Assembly (NCBI GenBank): GCA_963989245.1
Contig: OZ022345.1
Coordinates: 21,147,196 to 21,211,195, forward strand
From: Nansenia antarctica
Lineage: Eukaryota; Chordata; Actinopteri; Argentiniformes; Microstomatidae
Direction of reading: 5' to 3'
DNA length: 64,000 bases
Shown piece by piece: positions 1-12,375 of this stretch. How positions within the stretch are numbered: position 1 is the first letter of the stretch; each line of letters starts with the position of its first letter. The notes under the pieces were generated by a model that ran no database searches, had not been told where the DNA came from, and saw only the letters and a list, made by a program, of their open reading frames with translations. The position numbers and the translations under genes are program-made.

Positions 1-2700
1 GCTCCAGAAAAGCAGAAAACAACACTGATAGAACTTGAGAACGAATGCAAAAAACAGTCCACTCTAAGAACAGGCCGCTTGGACACTTTCAGAACAGCTC
101 TGTTAATGACTGAAAACAGCTCTCGAAGAGATTGTCAAAAGAGACTCTGAAAACGAAACGTTGATCACTTTTGAGCAAAAGGCTGCACACACGCAATTCA
201 AGTTGCACTGATTGTCATTTAGAGTTACATTATAGGATTATTCAACAACAAGTCAAAATGTGCTTGTGAAAGGCAGAAAACAACACTTTGATAGTTTGAT
301 ATAACTTGAGAACGAATGCAAAAAACAGTCCACTCTAAGAACAGGCCGCTTGGACACTTTCAGAACAGCTCTGTTAATGACTGAAAACAGCTCTCGAAGA
401 GATTGTCAAAAGAGACTCCGAAAACGAAACGTTGATCACTTTTGAGCAAAAGGCTGCACACACGCAATTCAAGTTGCTCTGATTGTCATTTAGAGTTACA
501 TTATAGGATTATTCAACAACAAGTCAAAATGTGCTCGTGAAAGGCAGAAAACAACACTTTGATAGTTTGATATAACTTGAGAACGAATGCAAAAAACAGT
601 CCACTCTAAGAACAGGCCGCTTGGACACTTTCAGAACAGCTCTGTTAATGACTGAAAACAGCTCTCGAAGAGATTGTCAAAAGAGACTCCGAAAACGAAA
701 CGTTGATCACTTTTGAGCAAAAGGCTGCACACACGCAATTCAAGTTGCTCTGATTGTCATTTAGAGTTACATTATAGGATTATTCAACAACAAGTCAAAA
801 TGTGCTCGTGAAAGGCAGAAAACAACACTTTGATAGTTTGATATAACTTGAGAACGAATGCAAAAAACAGTCCACTCTAAGAACAGGCCGCTTGGACACT
901 TTCAGAACAGCTCTGTTAATGACTGAAAACAGCTCTCGAAGAGATTGTCAAAAGAGACTCCGAAAACGAAACGTTGATCACTTTTGAGCAAAAGGCTGCA
1001 CACACGCAATTCAAGTTGCTCTGATTGTCATTTAGAGTTACATTATAGGATTATTCAACAACAAGTCAAAATGTGCTCGTGAAAGGCAGAAAACAACACT
1101 TTGATAGTTTGATATAACTTGAGAACGAATGCAAAAAACAGTCCACTCTAAGAACAGGCCGCTTGGACACTTTCAGAACAGCTCTGTTAATGACTGAAAA
1201 CAGCTCTCGAAGAGATTGTCAAAAGAGACTCTGAAAACGAAACGTTGATCACTTTTGAGCAAAAGGCTGCACACACGCAATTCAAGTTGCACTGATTGTC
1301 ATTTAGAGTTACATTATAGGATTATTCAACAACAAGTCAAAATGTGCTCGTGAAAGGCAGAAAACAACACTTTGATAGTTTGATATAACTTGAGAACGAA
1401 TGCAAAAAACAGTCCACTCTAAGAACAGGCCGCTTGGACACTTTCAGAACAGCTCTGTTAATGACTGAAAACAGCTCTCGAAGAGATTGTCAAAAGAGAC
1501 TCCGAAAACGAAACGTTGATCACTTTTGAGCAAAAGGCTGCACACACGCAATTCAAGTTGCTCTGATTGTCATTTAGAGTTACATTATAGGATTATTCAA
1601 CAACAAGTCAAAATGTGCTCGTGAAAGGCAGAAAACAACACTTTGATAGTTTGATATAACTTGAGAACGAATGCAAAAAACAGTCCACTCTAAGAACAGG
1701 CCGCTTGGACACTTTCAGAACAGCTCTGTTAATGACTGAAAACAGCTCTCGAAGAGATTGTCAAAAGAGACTCCGAAAACGAAACGTTGATCACTTTTGA
1801 GCAAAAGGCTGCACACACGCAATTCAAGTTGCTCTGATTGTCATTTAGAGTTACATTATAGGATTATTCAACAACAAGTCAAAATGTGCTTGTGAAAGGC
1901 AGAAAACAACACTTTGATAGTTTGATATAACTTGAGAACGAATGCAAAAAACAGTCCACTCTAAGAACAGGCCGCTTGGACACTTTCAGAACAGCTCTGT
2001 TAATGACTGAAAACAGCTCTCGAAGAGATTGTCAAAAGAGACTCCGAAAACGAAACGTTGATCACTTTTGAGCAAAAGGCTGCACACACGCAATTCAAGT
2101 TGCTCTGATTGTCATTTAGAGTTACATTATAGGATTATTCAACAACAAGTCAAAATGTGCTCGTGAAAGGCAGAAAACAACACTTTGATAGTTTGATATA
2201 ACTTGAGAACGAATGCAAAAAACAGTCCACTCTAAGAACAGGCCGCTTGGACACTTTCAGAACAGCTCTGTTAATGACTGAAAACAGCTCTCGAAGAGAT
2301 TGTCAAAAGAGACTCTGAAAACGAAACGTTGATCACTTTTGAGCAAAAGGCTGCACACACGCAATTCAAGTTGCACTGATTGTCATTTAGAGTTACATTA
2401 TAGGATTATTCAACAACAAGTCAAAATGTGCTCGTGAAAGGCAGAAAACAACACTTTGATAGTTTGATATAACTTGAGAACGAATGCAAAAAACAGTCCA
2501 CTCTAAGAACAGGCCGCTTGGACACTTTCAGAACAGCTCTGTTAATGACTGAAAACAGCTCTCGAAGAGATTGTCAAAAGAGACTCCGAAAACGAAACGT
2601 TGATCACTTTTGAGCAAAAGGCTGCACACACGCAATTCAAGTTGCTCTGATTGTCATTTAGAGTTACATTATAGGAGCATTCAGCAACAAGTCAAAATGT
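1..2700 (+). repeat. 10-monomer higher-order repeat, copy 1 (2,700 bp)
   Basis: One A monomer (1-261) followed by nine B monomers of exactly 271 bp starting at 262, 533, 804, 1075, 1346, 1617, 1888, 2159 and 2430. Two B subtypes recur: most have 'gactccg' with 'gttgctctg', while those at 1075 and 2159 have 'gactctg' with 'gttgcactg', as does the leading A. The last B ends with 'ggagcattcagc', the tail that introduces the next A monomer. The window starts exactly at the unit boundary, so there may be further copies upstream. Confidence 0.9.
93..181 (+). other. Conserved cluster of short dyads in the monomer (shown in the first copy)
   Basis: Four short inverted repeats lie within 90 bases: aacag/ctgtt (93-97 with 100-104), ctct/agag (120-123 with 127-130), tcaaaag/cttttga (135-141 with 168-174) and ctttt/aaaag (168-172 with 177-181). 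The last two compete for the same bases. The 9-mer 'aacagctct' is also directly repeated at 93 and 115. In C and D monomers the loop of the second dyad changes from cga to tta but the stem is kept; in 'ttataatg' B monomers the first dyad is lost. Whether any of this folds or binds protein is unknown. Confidence 0.5.
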
Positions 2701-5402
2701 GCTCCAGAAAAGCAGAAAACAACACTGATAGAACTTGAGAACGAATGCAAAAAACAGTCCACTCTAAGAACAGGCCGCTTGGACACTTTCAGAACAGCTC
2801 TGTTAATGACTGAAAACAGCTCTCGAAGAGATTGTCAAAAGAGACTCTGAAAACGAAACGTTGATCACTTTTGAGCAAAAGGCTGCACACACGCAATTCA
2901 AGTTGCACTGATTGTCATTTAGAGTTACATTATAGGATTATTCAACAACAAGTCAAAATGTGCTCGTGAAAGGCAGAAAACAACACTTTGATAGTTTGAT
3001 ATAACTTGAGAACGAATGCAAAAAACAGTCCACTCTAAGAACAGGCCGCTTGGACACTTTCAGAACAGCTCTGTTAATGGCTGAAAACAGCTCTCGAAGA
3101 GATTGTCAAAAGAGACTCCGAAAACGAAACGTTGATCACTTTTGAGCAAAAGGCTGCACACACGCAATTCAAGTTGCTCTGATTGTCATTTAGAGTTACA
3201 TTATAGGATTATTCAACAACAAGTCAAAATGTGCTCGTGAAAGGCAGAAAACAACAGTTTGATAGTTTGATATAACTTGAGAACGAATGCAAAAAACAGT
3301 CCACTCTAAGAACAGGCCGCTTGGACACTTTCAGAACAGCTCTGTTAATGACTGAAAACAGCTCTCGAAGAGATTGTCAAAAGAGACTCCGAAAACGAAA
3401 CGTTGATCACTTTTGAGCAAAAGGCTGCACACACGCAATTCAAGTTGCTCTGATTGTCATTTAGAGTTACATTATAGGATTATTCAACAACAAGTCAAAA
3501 TGTGCTCGTGAAAGGCAGAAAACAACACTTTGATAGTTTGATATAACTTGAGAACGAATGCAAAAAACAGTCCACTCTAAGAACAGGCCGCTTGGACACT
3601 TTCAGAACAGCTCTGTTAATGACTGAAAACAGCTCTCGAAGACATTGTCAAAAGAGACTCTGAAAACGAAACGTTGATCACTTTTGAGCAAAAGGCTGCA
3701 CACACGCAATTCAAGTTGCACTGATTGTCATTTAGAGTTACATTATAGGATTATTCAACAACAAGTCAAAATGTGCTCGTGAAAGGCAGAAAACAACACT
3801 TTGATAGTTTGATATAACTTGAGAACGAATGCAAAAAACAGTCCACTCTAAGAACAGGCCGCTTGGACACTTTCAGAACAGCTCTGTTAATGACTGAAAA
3901 CAGCTCTCGAAGAGATTGTCAAAAGAGACTCCGAAAACGAAACGTTGATCACTTTTGAGCAAAAGGCTGCACACACGCAATTCAAGTTGCTCTGATTGTC
4001 ATTTAGAGTTACATTATAGGATTATTCAACAACAAGTCAAAATGTGCTCGTGAAAGGCAGAAAACAACACTTTGATAGTTTGATATAACTTGAGAACGAA
4101 TGCAAAAAAAACAGTCCACTCTAAGAACAGGCCGCTTGGACACTTTCAGAACAGCTCTGTTAATGACTGAAAACAGCTCTCGAAGAGATTGTCAAAAGAG
4201 ACTCCGAAAACGAAACGTTGATCACTTTTGAGCAAAAGGCTGCACACACGCAATTCAAGTTGCTCTGATTGTCATTTAGAGTTACATTATAGGATTATTC
4301 AACAACAAGTCAAAATGTGCTCGTGAAAGGCAGAAAACAACACTTTGATAGTTTGATATAACTTGAGAACGAATGCAAAAAACAGTCCACTCTAAGAACA
4401 GGCCGCTTGGACACTTTCAGAACAGCTCTGTTAATGACTGAAAACAGCTCTCGAAGAGATTGTCAAAAGAGACTCTGAAAACGAAACGTTGATCACTTTT
4501 GAGCAAAAGGCTGCACACACGCAATTCAAGTTGCTCTGATTGTCATTTAGAGTTACATTATAGGATTATTCAACAACAAGTCAAAATGTGCTCGTGAAAG
4601 GCAGAAAACAACACTTTGATAGTTTGATATAACTTGAGAACGAATGCAAAAAACAGTCCACTCTAAGAACAGGCCGCTTGGACACTTTCAGAACAGCTCT
4701 GTTAATGACTGAAAACAGCTCTCGAAGAGATTGTCAAAAGAGACTCCGAAAACGAAACGTTGATCACTTTTGAGCAAAAGGCTGCACACACGCAATTCAA
4801 GTTGCTCTGATTGTCATTTAGAGTTACATTATAGGATTATTCAACAACAAGTCAAAATGTGCTCGTGAAAGGCAGAAAACAACACTTTGATAGTTTGATA
4901 TAACTTGAGAACGAATGCAAAAAACAGTCCACTCTAAGAACAGGCCGCTTGGACACTTTCAGAACAGCTCTGTTAATGACTGAAAACAGCTCTCGAAGAG
5001 ATTGTCAAAAGAGACTCTGAAAACGAAACGTTGATCACTTTTGAGCAAAAGGCTGCACACACGCAATTCAAGTTGCACTGATTGTCATTTAGAGTTACAT
5101 TATAGGATTATTCAACAACAAGTCAAAATGTGCTCGTGAAAGGCAGAAAACAACACTTTGATAGTTTGATATAACTTGAGAACGAATGCAAAAAACAGTC
5201 CACTCTAAGAACAGGCCGCTTGGACACTTTCAGAACAGCTCTGTTAATGACTGAAAACAGCTCTCGAAGAGATTGTCAAAAGAGACTCCGAAAACGAAAC
5301 GTTGATCACTTTTGAGCAAAAGGCTGCACACACGCAATTCAAGTTGCTCTGATTGTCATTTAGAGTTACATTATAGGAGCATTCAGCAACAAGTCAAAAT
5401 GT
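2701..5402 (+). repeat. 10-monomer higher-order repeat, copy 2 (2,702 bp)
   Basis: Same A + 9B layout as copy 1, starts at 2701, 2962, 3233, 3504, 3775, 4046, 4319, 4590, 4861, 5132. The 2 extra bases come from an A-run of eight instead of six at 4104-4111. Private substitutions: 'aatggctg' (G at 3080), 'caacagttt' (G at 3257) and 'gaagacattg' (C at 3643). All three recur 2,702 bp later in copy 3 but not in copy 1, so copies 2 and 3 are closer to each other than to copy 1. Confidence 0.9.
4104..4111 (+). repeat. Expanded A-run (8 instead of 6) in one B monomer
   Basis: The 'tgcaaaaaacagtcc' segment shared by the monomers has six A's; the B monomer at 4046-4318 has eight, making it 273 bp. 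The matching monomer of copy 3 (start 6748) has the normal six. The simplest reading is a recent 2-base slippage; a consensus error in a homopolymer is equally possible. Confidence 0.85.
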
Positions 5403-7018
5403 GCTCCAGAAAAGCAGAAAACAACACTGATAGAACTTGAGAACGAATGCAAAAAACAGTCCACTCTAAGAACAGGCCGCTTGGACACTTTCAGAACAGC
5501 TCTGTTAATGACTGAAAACAGCTCTCGAAGAGATTGTCAAAAGAGACTCTGAAAACGAAACGTTGATCACTTTTGAGCAAAAGGCTGCACACACGCAATT
5601 CAAGTTGCACTGATTGTCATTTAGAGTTACATTATAGGATTATTCAACAACAAGTCAAAATGTGCTCGTGAAAGGCAGAAAACAACACTTTGATAGTTTG
5701 ATATAACTTGAGAACGAATGCAAAAAACAGTCCACTCTAAGAACAGGCCGCTTGGACACTTTCAGAACAGCTCTGTTAATGGCTGAAAACAGCTCTCGAA
5801 GAGATTGTCAAAAGAGACTCCGAAAACGAAACGTTGATCACTTTTGAGCAAAAGGCTGCACACACGCAATTCAAGTTGCTCTGATTGTCATTTAGAGTTA
5901 CATTATAGGATTATTCAACAACAAGTCAAAATGTGCTCGTGAAAGGCAGAAAACAACAGTTTGATAGTTTGATATAACTTGAGAACGAATGCAAAAAACA
6001 GTCCACTCTAAGAACAGGCCGCTTGGACACTTTCAGAACAGCTCTGTTAATGACTGAAAACAGCTCTCGAAGAGATTGTCAAAAGAGACTCCGAAAACGA
6101 AACGTTGATCACTTTTGAGCAAAAGGCTGCACACACGCAATTCAAGTTGCTCTGATTGTCATTTAGAGTTACATTATAGGATTATTCAACAACAAGTCAA
6201 AATGTGCTCGTGAAAGGCAGAAAACAACACTTTGATAGTTTGATATAACTTGAGAACGAATGCAAAAAACAGTCCACTCTAAGAACAGGCCGCTTGGACA
6301 CTTTCAGAACAGCTCTGTTAATGACTGAAAACAGCTCTCGAAGACATTGTCAAAAGAGACTCTGAAAACGAAACGTTGATCACTTTTGAGCAAAAGGCTG
6401 CACACACGCAATTCAAGTTGCACTGATTGTCATTTAGAGTTACATTATAGGATTATTCAACAACAAGTCAAAATGTGCTCGTGAAAGGCAGAAAACAACA
6501 CTTTGATAGTTTGATATAACTTGAGAACGAATGCAAAAAACAGTCCACTCTAAGAACAGGCCGCTTGGACACTTTCAGAACAGCTCTGTTAATGACTGAA
6601 AACAGCTCTCGAAGAGATTGTCAAAAGAGACTCCGAAAACGAAACGTTGATCACTTTTGAGCAAAAGGCTGCACACACGCAATTCAAGTTGCTCTGATTG
6701 TCATTTAGAGTTACATTATAGGATTATTCAACAACAAGTCAAAATGTGCTCGTGAAAGGCAGAAAACAACACTTTGATAGTTTGATATAACTTGAGAACG
6801 AATGCAAAAAACAGTCCACTCTAAGAACAGGCCGCTTGGACACTTTCAGAACAGCTCTGTTAATGACTGAAAACAGCTCTCGAAGAGATTGTCAAAAGAG
6901 ACTCCGAAAACGAAACGTTGATCACTTTTGAGCAAAAGGCTGCACACACGCAATTCAAGTTGCTCTGATTGTCATTTAGAGTTACATTATAGGATTATTC
7001 AACAACAAGTCAAAATGT
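5403..7018 (+). repeat. Truncated third copy of the 10-mer repeat (first 6 monomers)
   Basis: Monomers at 5403 (A), 5664, 5935, 6206, 6477 and 6748 (B) reproduce the first six of copy 2, including G at 5782, G at 5959 and C at 6345, each exactly 2,702 bp after its partner. The match stops after the sixth monomer: the next one (7019) carries variants absent from copies 1 and 2 and opens a different, 5-monomer unit. The higher-order pattern was therefore broken here by unequal exchange. Confidence 0.88.
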
Positions 7019-8352
7019 GCTCGTGAAAGGCAGAAAACAACACTTTGATAGTTTGATATAACTTGAAAACGAATCCAAAAAACAGTCCACTCTAAGAACA
7101 TGCCGCTTGGACACTTTCAGAACAGCTCTGTTAATGACTGAAAACAGCTCTCGAAGAGATTGTCAAAAGAGACTCCGAAAACGAAACGTTGATCACTTTT
7201 GAGCAAAAGGCTGCACACACGCAATTCAAGTTGCTCTGATTGTCATTTAGAGTTACATTATAGGAGCATTCAGCAACAAGTCAAAATGTGCTCCAGAAAA
7301 GCAGAAAACAACACTGATAGAACTTGAGAACGAATGCAAAAAACAGTCCACTCTAAGAACAGGCCGCTTGGACACTTTCAGAACAGCTCTGTTAATGACT
7401 GAAAACAGCTCTCGAAGAGATTGTCAAAAGAGACTCCGAAAACAAAACGTTGATCACTTTTGAGCAAAAGGCTGCACACACGCAATTCAAGTTGCTCTGA
7501 TTGTCATTTAGAGTTACATTATAGGAGCATTCAGCAACAAGTCAAAATGTGCTCCAGAAAAGCAGAAAACAACACTGATAGAACTTGAGAACGAATGCAA
7601 AAAACAGTCCACTCTCAGAACAGGCCGCTTGGACACTTTCAGACAGCTCTGTTAATGACTGAAAACAGCTCTCGAAGAGATTGTCAAAAGAGACTCTGAA
7701 AACGAAACGTTGATCATTTTTGAGCAAAAGGCTGCACACACGCAATTCAAGTTGCTCTGATTGTCATTTAGAGTTACATTATAGGATTATTCAACAACAA
7801 GTCAAAATGTGCTCGTGAAAGGCAGAAAACAACACTTTGATAGTTTGATATAACTTGAGAACGAATGCAAAAAACAGTCCACTCTAAGAACAGGCCGCTT
7901 GGACACTTTCAGAACAGCTCTGTTAATGACTGAAAACAGCTCTCGAAGAGATTGTCAAAAGAGACTCCGAAAACGAAACGTTGATCACTTTTGAGCAAAA
8001 GGCTGCACACACGCAATTCAAGTTGCTCTGATTGTCATTTAGAGTTACATTATAGGAGCATTCAGCAACAAGTCAAAATGTGCTCGTGAAAGGCAGAAAA
8101 CAACACTTTGATAGTTTGATATAACTTGAGAACGAATGCAAAAAACAGTCCACTCTAAGAACAGGCCGCTTGGACACTTTCAGAACAGCTCTGTTAATGA
8201 CTGAAAACAGCTCTCGAAGAGATTGTCAAAAGAGACTCCGAAAACGAAACGTTGATCACTTTTGAGCAAAAGGCTGCACACACGCAATTCAAGTTGCTCT
8301 GATTGTCATTTAGAGTTACATTATAGGATTATTCAACAACAAGTCAAAATGT
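7019..8352 (+). repeat. 5-monomer higher-order repeat, copy 1 (1,334 bp)
   Basis: Order B, A, A, B, B with starts 7019, 7290, 7551, 7811 and 8082. The first B has private changes 'cttgaaaacgaatcc' and 'aacatgccgc'. The A at 7290 has 'aaacaaaacg'. The A at 7551 is 260 bp because 'cagaacag' has become 'cagacag', and it also has 'gatcattttt'. All of these recur exactly 1,334 bp downstream. Confidence 0.9.
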
Positions 8353-9685
8353 GCTCGTGAAAGGCAGAAAACAACACTTTGATAGTTTGATATAACTTGA
8401 AAACGAATCCAAAAAACAGTCCACTCTAAGAACATGCCGCTTGGACACTTTCAGAACAGCTCTGTTAATGACTGAAAACAGCTCTCGAAGAGATTGTCAA
8501 AAGAGACTCCGAAAACGAAACGTTGATCACTTTTGAGCAAAAGGCTGCACACACGCAATTCAAGTTGCTCTGATTGTCATTTAGAGTTACATTATAGGAG
8601 CATTCAGCAACAAGTCAAAATGTGCTCCAGAAAAGCAGAAAACAACACTGATAGAACTTGAGAACGAATGCAAAAAACAGTCCACTCTAAGAACAGGCCG
8701 CTTGGACACTTTCAGAACAGCTCTGTTAATGACTGAAAACAGCTCTCGAAGAGATTGTCAAAAGAGACTCCGAAAACAAAACGTTGATCACTTTTGAGCA
8801 AAAGGCTGCACACACGCAATTCAAGTTGCTCTGATTGTCATTTAGAGTTACATTATAGGAGCATTCAGCAACAAGTCAAAATGTGCTCCAGAAAAGCAGA
8901 AAACAACACTGATAGAACTTGAGAACGAATGCAAAAAACAGTCCACTCTCAGAACAGGCCGCTTGGACACTTTCAGACAGCTCTGTTAATGACTGAAAAC
9001 AGCTCTCGAAGAGATTGTCAAAAGAGACTCTGAAAACGAAACGTTGATCATTTTTGAGCAAAAGGCTGCACACACGCAATTCAAGTTGCTCTGATTGTCA
9101 TTTAGAGTTACATTATAGGATTATTCAACAACAAGTCAAAATGTGCTCGTGAAAGGCAGAAAACAACACTTTGATAGTTTGATATAACTTGAGAACGAAT
9201 GCAAAAAACAGTCCACTCTAAGAACAGGCCGCTTGGACACTTTCAGAACAGCTCTGTTAATGACTGAAAACAGCTCTCGAAGAGATTGTCAAAAGAGACT
9301 CCGAAAACGAAACGTTGATCACTTTTGAGCAAAAGGCTGCACACACGCAATTCAAGTTGCTCTGATTGTCATTTAGAGTTACATTATAGGAGCATTCAGC
9401 AACAAGTCAAAATGTGCTCGTGAAAGGCAGAAAACAACACTTTGATAGTTTGATATAACTTGAGAACGAATGCAAAAAACAGTCCACTCTCAGAACAGGC
9501 CGCTTGGACACTTTCAGACAGCTCTGTTAATGACTGAAAACAGCTCTCGAAGAGATTGTCAAAAGAGACTCTGAAAACGAAACGTTGATCATTTTTGAGC
9601 AAAAGGCTGCACACACGCAATTCAAGTTGCTCTGATTGTCATTTAGAGTTACATTATAGGATTATTCAACAACAAGTCAAAATGT
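8353..9685 (+). repeat. 5-monomer higher-order repeat, copy 2 (1,333 bp, last monomer hybrid)
   Basis: Starts 8353, 8624, 8885, 9145 and 9416. The first four monomers match 7019-8081 at an offset of 1,334 bp with the same private variants. The fifth is not the expected B but a 270-bp hybrid, which makes the unit one base shorter than copy 1. Confidence 0.88.
9416..9685 (+). repeat. Hybrid monomer: B left part joined to 260-bp A right part
   Basis: This 270-bp monomer begins as B ('gctcgtg', doubled 'tttgata') but continues with the right part seen in the A monomers at 7551 and 8885: 'ctctcagaac', the one-base deletion 'cagacag' and 'gatcattttt'. The switch must lie within the stretch common to both classes, from 'acttgagaacg' to 'cagtccactct'. 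It looks like a product of unequal exchange or gene conversion between neighbours. Confidence 0.85.
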
Positions 9686-10769
9686 GCTCGTGAAAGGCAG
9701 AAAACAACACTTTGATAGTTTGATATAACTTGAGAACGAATGCAAAAAACAGTCCACTCTAAGAACAGGCCGCTTGGACACTTTCAGAACAGCTCTGTTA
9801 ATGACTGAAAACAGCTCTCGAAGAGATTGTCAAAAGAGACTCCGAAAACGAAACGTTGATCACTTTTGAGCAAAAGGCTGCACACACGCAATTCAAGTTG
9901 CTCTGATTGTCATTTAGAGTTACATTATAGGAGCATTCAGCAACAAGTCAAAATGTGCTCGTGAAAGGCAGAAAACAACACTTTGATAGTTTGATATAAC
10001 TTGAGAACGAATGCAAAAAACAGTCCACTCTAAGAACAGGCCGCTTGGACACTTTCAGAACAGCTCTGTTAATGACTGAAAACAGCTCTCGAAGAGATTG
10101 TCAAAAGAGACTCCGAAAACGAAACGTTGATCACTTTTGAGCAAAAGGCTGCACACACGCAATTCAAGTTGCTCTGATTGTCATTTAGAGTTACATTATA
10201 GGATTATTCAACAACAAGTCAAAATGTGCTCGTGAAAGGCAGAAAACAACACTTTGATAGTTTGATATAACTTGAGAACGAATGCAAAAAACAGTCCACT
10301 CTAAGAACAGGCCGCTTGGACACTTTCAGAACAGCTCTGTTAATGACTGAAAACAGCTCTCGAAGAGATTGTCAAAAGAGACTCTGAAAACTAAACGTTG
10401 ATCACTTTTGAGCAAAAGGCTGCACACACGCAATTCAAGTTGCTCTGATTGTCATTTAGAGTTACATTATAGGATTATTCAACAACAAGTCAAAATGTGC
10501 TCGTGAAAGGCAGAAAACAACACTTTGATAGTTTGATATAACTTGAGAACGAATGCAAAAAACAGTCCACTCTAAGAACAGGCCGCTTGGACACTTTCAG
10601 AACAGCTCTGTTAATGACTGAAAACAGCTCTCGAAGAGATTGTCAAAAGAGACTCCGAAAACGAAACGTTGATCACTTTTGAGCAAAAGGCTGCACACAC
10701 GCAATTCAAGTTGCTCTGATTGTCATTTAGAGTTACATTATAGGAGCATTCAGCAACAAGTCAAAATGT
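9686..10769 (+). repeat. Run of four B monomers
   Basis: B monomers at 9686, 9957, 10228 and 10499, 271 bp each. The one at 10228 has a private 'aaactaaacg' in place of 'aaacgaaacg'. The run resembles the B part of the AABBBB unit that follows, so it may be the tail of a unit whose AA pair was replaced. Confidence 0.85.
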
Positions 10770-12375
10770 GCTCCAGAAAAGCAGAAAACAACACTGATAG
10801 AACTTGAGAACGAATGCAAAAAACAGTCCACTCTCACAACAGGCCGCTTGGACACTTTCAGAACAGCTCTGTTAATGACTGAAAACAGCTCTCGAAGAGA
10901 TTGTCAAAAGAGACTCCGAAAACAAAACGTTGATCACTTTTGAGCAAAAGGCTGCACACACGCAATTCAAGTTGCTCTGATTGTCATTTAGAGTTACATT
11001 ATAGGAGCATTCAGCAACAAGTCAAAATGTGCTCCAGAAAAGCAGAAAACAACACTGATAGAACTTGAGAACGAATGCAAAAAACAGTCCACTCTCAGAA
11101 CAGGCCGCTTGGACACTTTCAGAACAGCTCTGTTAATGACTGAAAACAGCTCTCGAAGAGATTGTCAAAAGAGACTCTGAAAACGAAACGTTGATCACTT
11201 TTGAGCAAAAGGCTGCACACACGCAATTCAAGTTGCACTGATTGTCATTTAGAGTTACATTATAGGATTATTCAACAACAAGTCAAAATGTGCTCGTGAA
11301 AGGCAGAAAACAACACTTTGATAGTTTGATATAACTTGAGAACGAATGCAAAAAACAGTCCACTCTAAGAACAGGCCGCTTGGACACTTTCAGAACAGCT
11401 CTGTTAATGACTGAAAACAGCTCTCGAAGAGATTGTCAAAAGAGACTCCGAAAACGAAACGTTGATCACTTTTGAGCAAAAGGCTGCACACACGCAATTC
11501 AAGTTGCTCTGATTGTCATTTAGAGTTACATTATAGGAGCATTCAGCAACAAGTCAAAATGTGCTCGTGAAAGGCAGAAAACAACACTTTGATAGTTTGA
11601 TATAACTTGAGAACGAATGCAAAAAACAGTCCACTCTAAGAACAGGCCGCTTGGACACTTTCAGAACAGCTCTGTTAATGACTGAAAACAGCTCTCGAAG
11701 AGATTGTCAAAAGAGACTCCGAAAACGAAACGTTGATCACTTTTGAGCAAAAGGCTGCACACACGCAATTCAAGTTGCTCTGATTGTCATTTAGAGTTAC
11801 ATTATAGGATTATTCAACAACAAGTCAAAATGTGCTCGTGAAAGGCAGAAAACAACACTTTGATAGTTTGATATAACTTGAGAACGAATGCAAAAAACAG
11901 TCCACTCTAAGAACAGGCCGCTTGGACACTTTCAGAACAGCTCTGTTAATGACTGAAAACAGCTCTCGAAGAGATTGTCAAAAGAGACTCTGAAAACGAA
12001 ACGTTGATCACTTTTGAGCAAAAGGCTGCACACACGCAATTCAAGTTGCTCTGATTGTCATTTAGAGTTACATTATAGGATTATTCAACAACAAGTCAAA
12101 ATGTGCTCGTGAAAGGCAGAAAACAACACTTTGATAGTTTGATATAACTTGAGAACGAATGCAAAAAACAGTCCACTCTAAGAACAGGCCGCTTGGACAC
12201 TTTCAGAACAGCTCTGTTAATGACTGAAAACAGCTCTCGAAGAGATTGTCAAAAGAGACTCCGAAAACGAAACGTTGATCACTTTTGAGCAAAAGGCTGC
12301 ACACACGCAATTCAAGTTGCTCTGATTGTCATTTAGAGTTACATTATAGGAGCATTCAGCAACAAGTCAAAATGT
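10770..12375 (+). repeat. 6-monomer higher-order repeat AABBBB (1,606 bp)
   Basis: Starts 10770 (A), 11031 (A), 11292, 11563, 11834, 12105 (B). The first A has 'ctctcacaac' and 'aaacaaaacg'; the second has 'ctctcagaac', 'gactctg' and 'gttgcactg'. The same A pair opens the two following units at 12376 and 14786. Confidence 0.88.

Noticed and set aside
7542..9620. Minus-strand open frames of 67-74 codons at 7542-7745, 8876-9079 and 9396-9620, and the same frame at 13432-13635
   Set aside because: They occur exactly in the monomers with the one-base deletion 'cagacag' (7551, 8885, 9416, 13441), which merely shifts past a stop. They are satellite sequence read in one frame, with no homology I recognise and no conserved start context.
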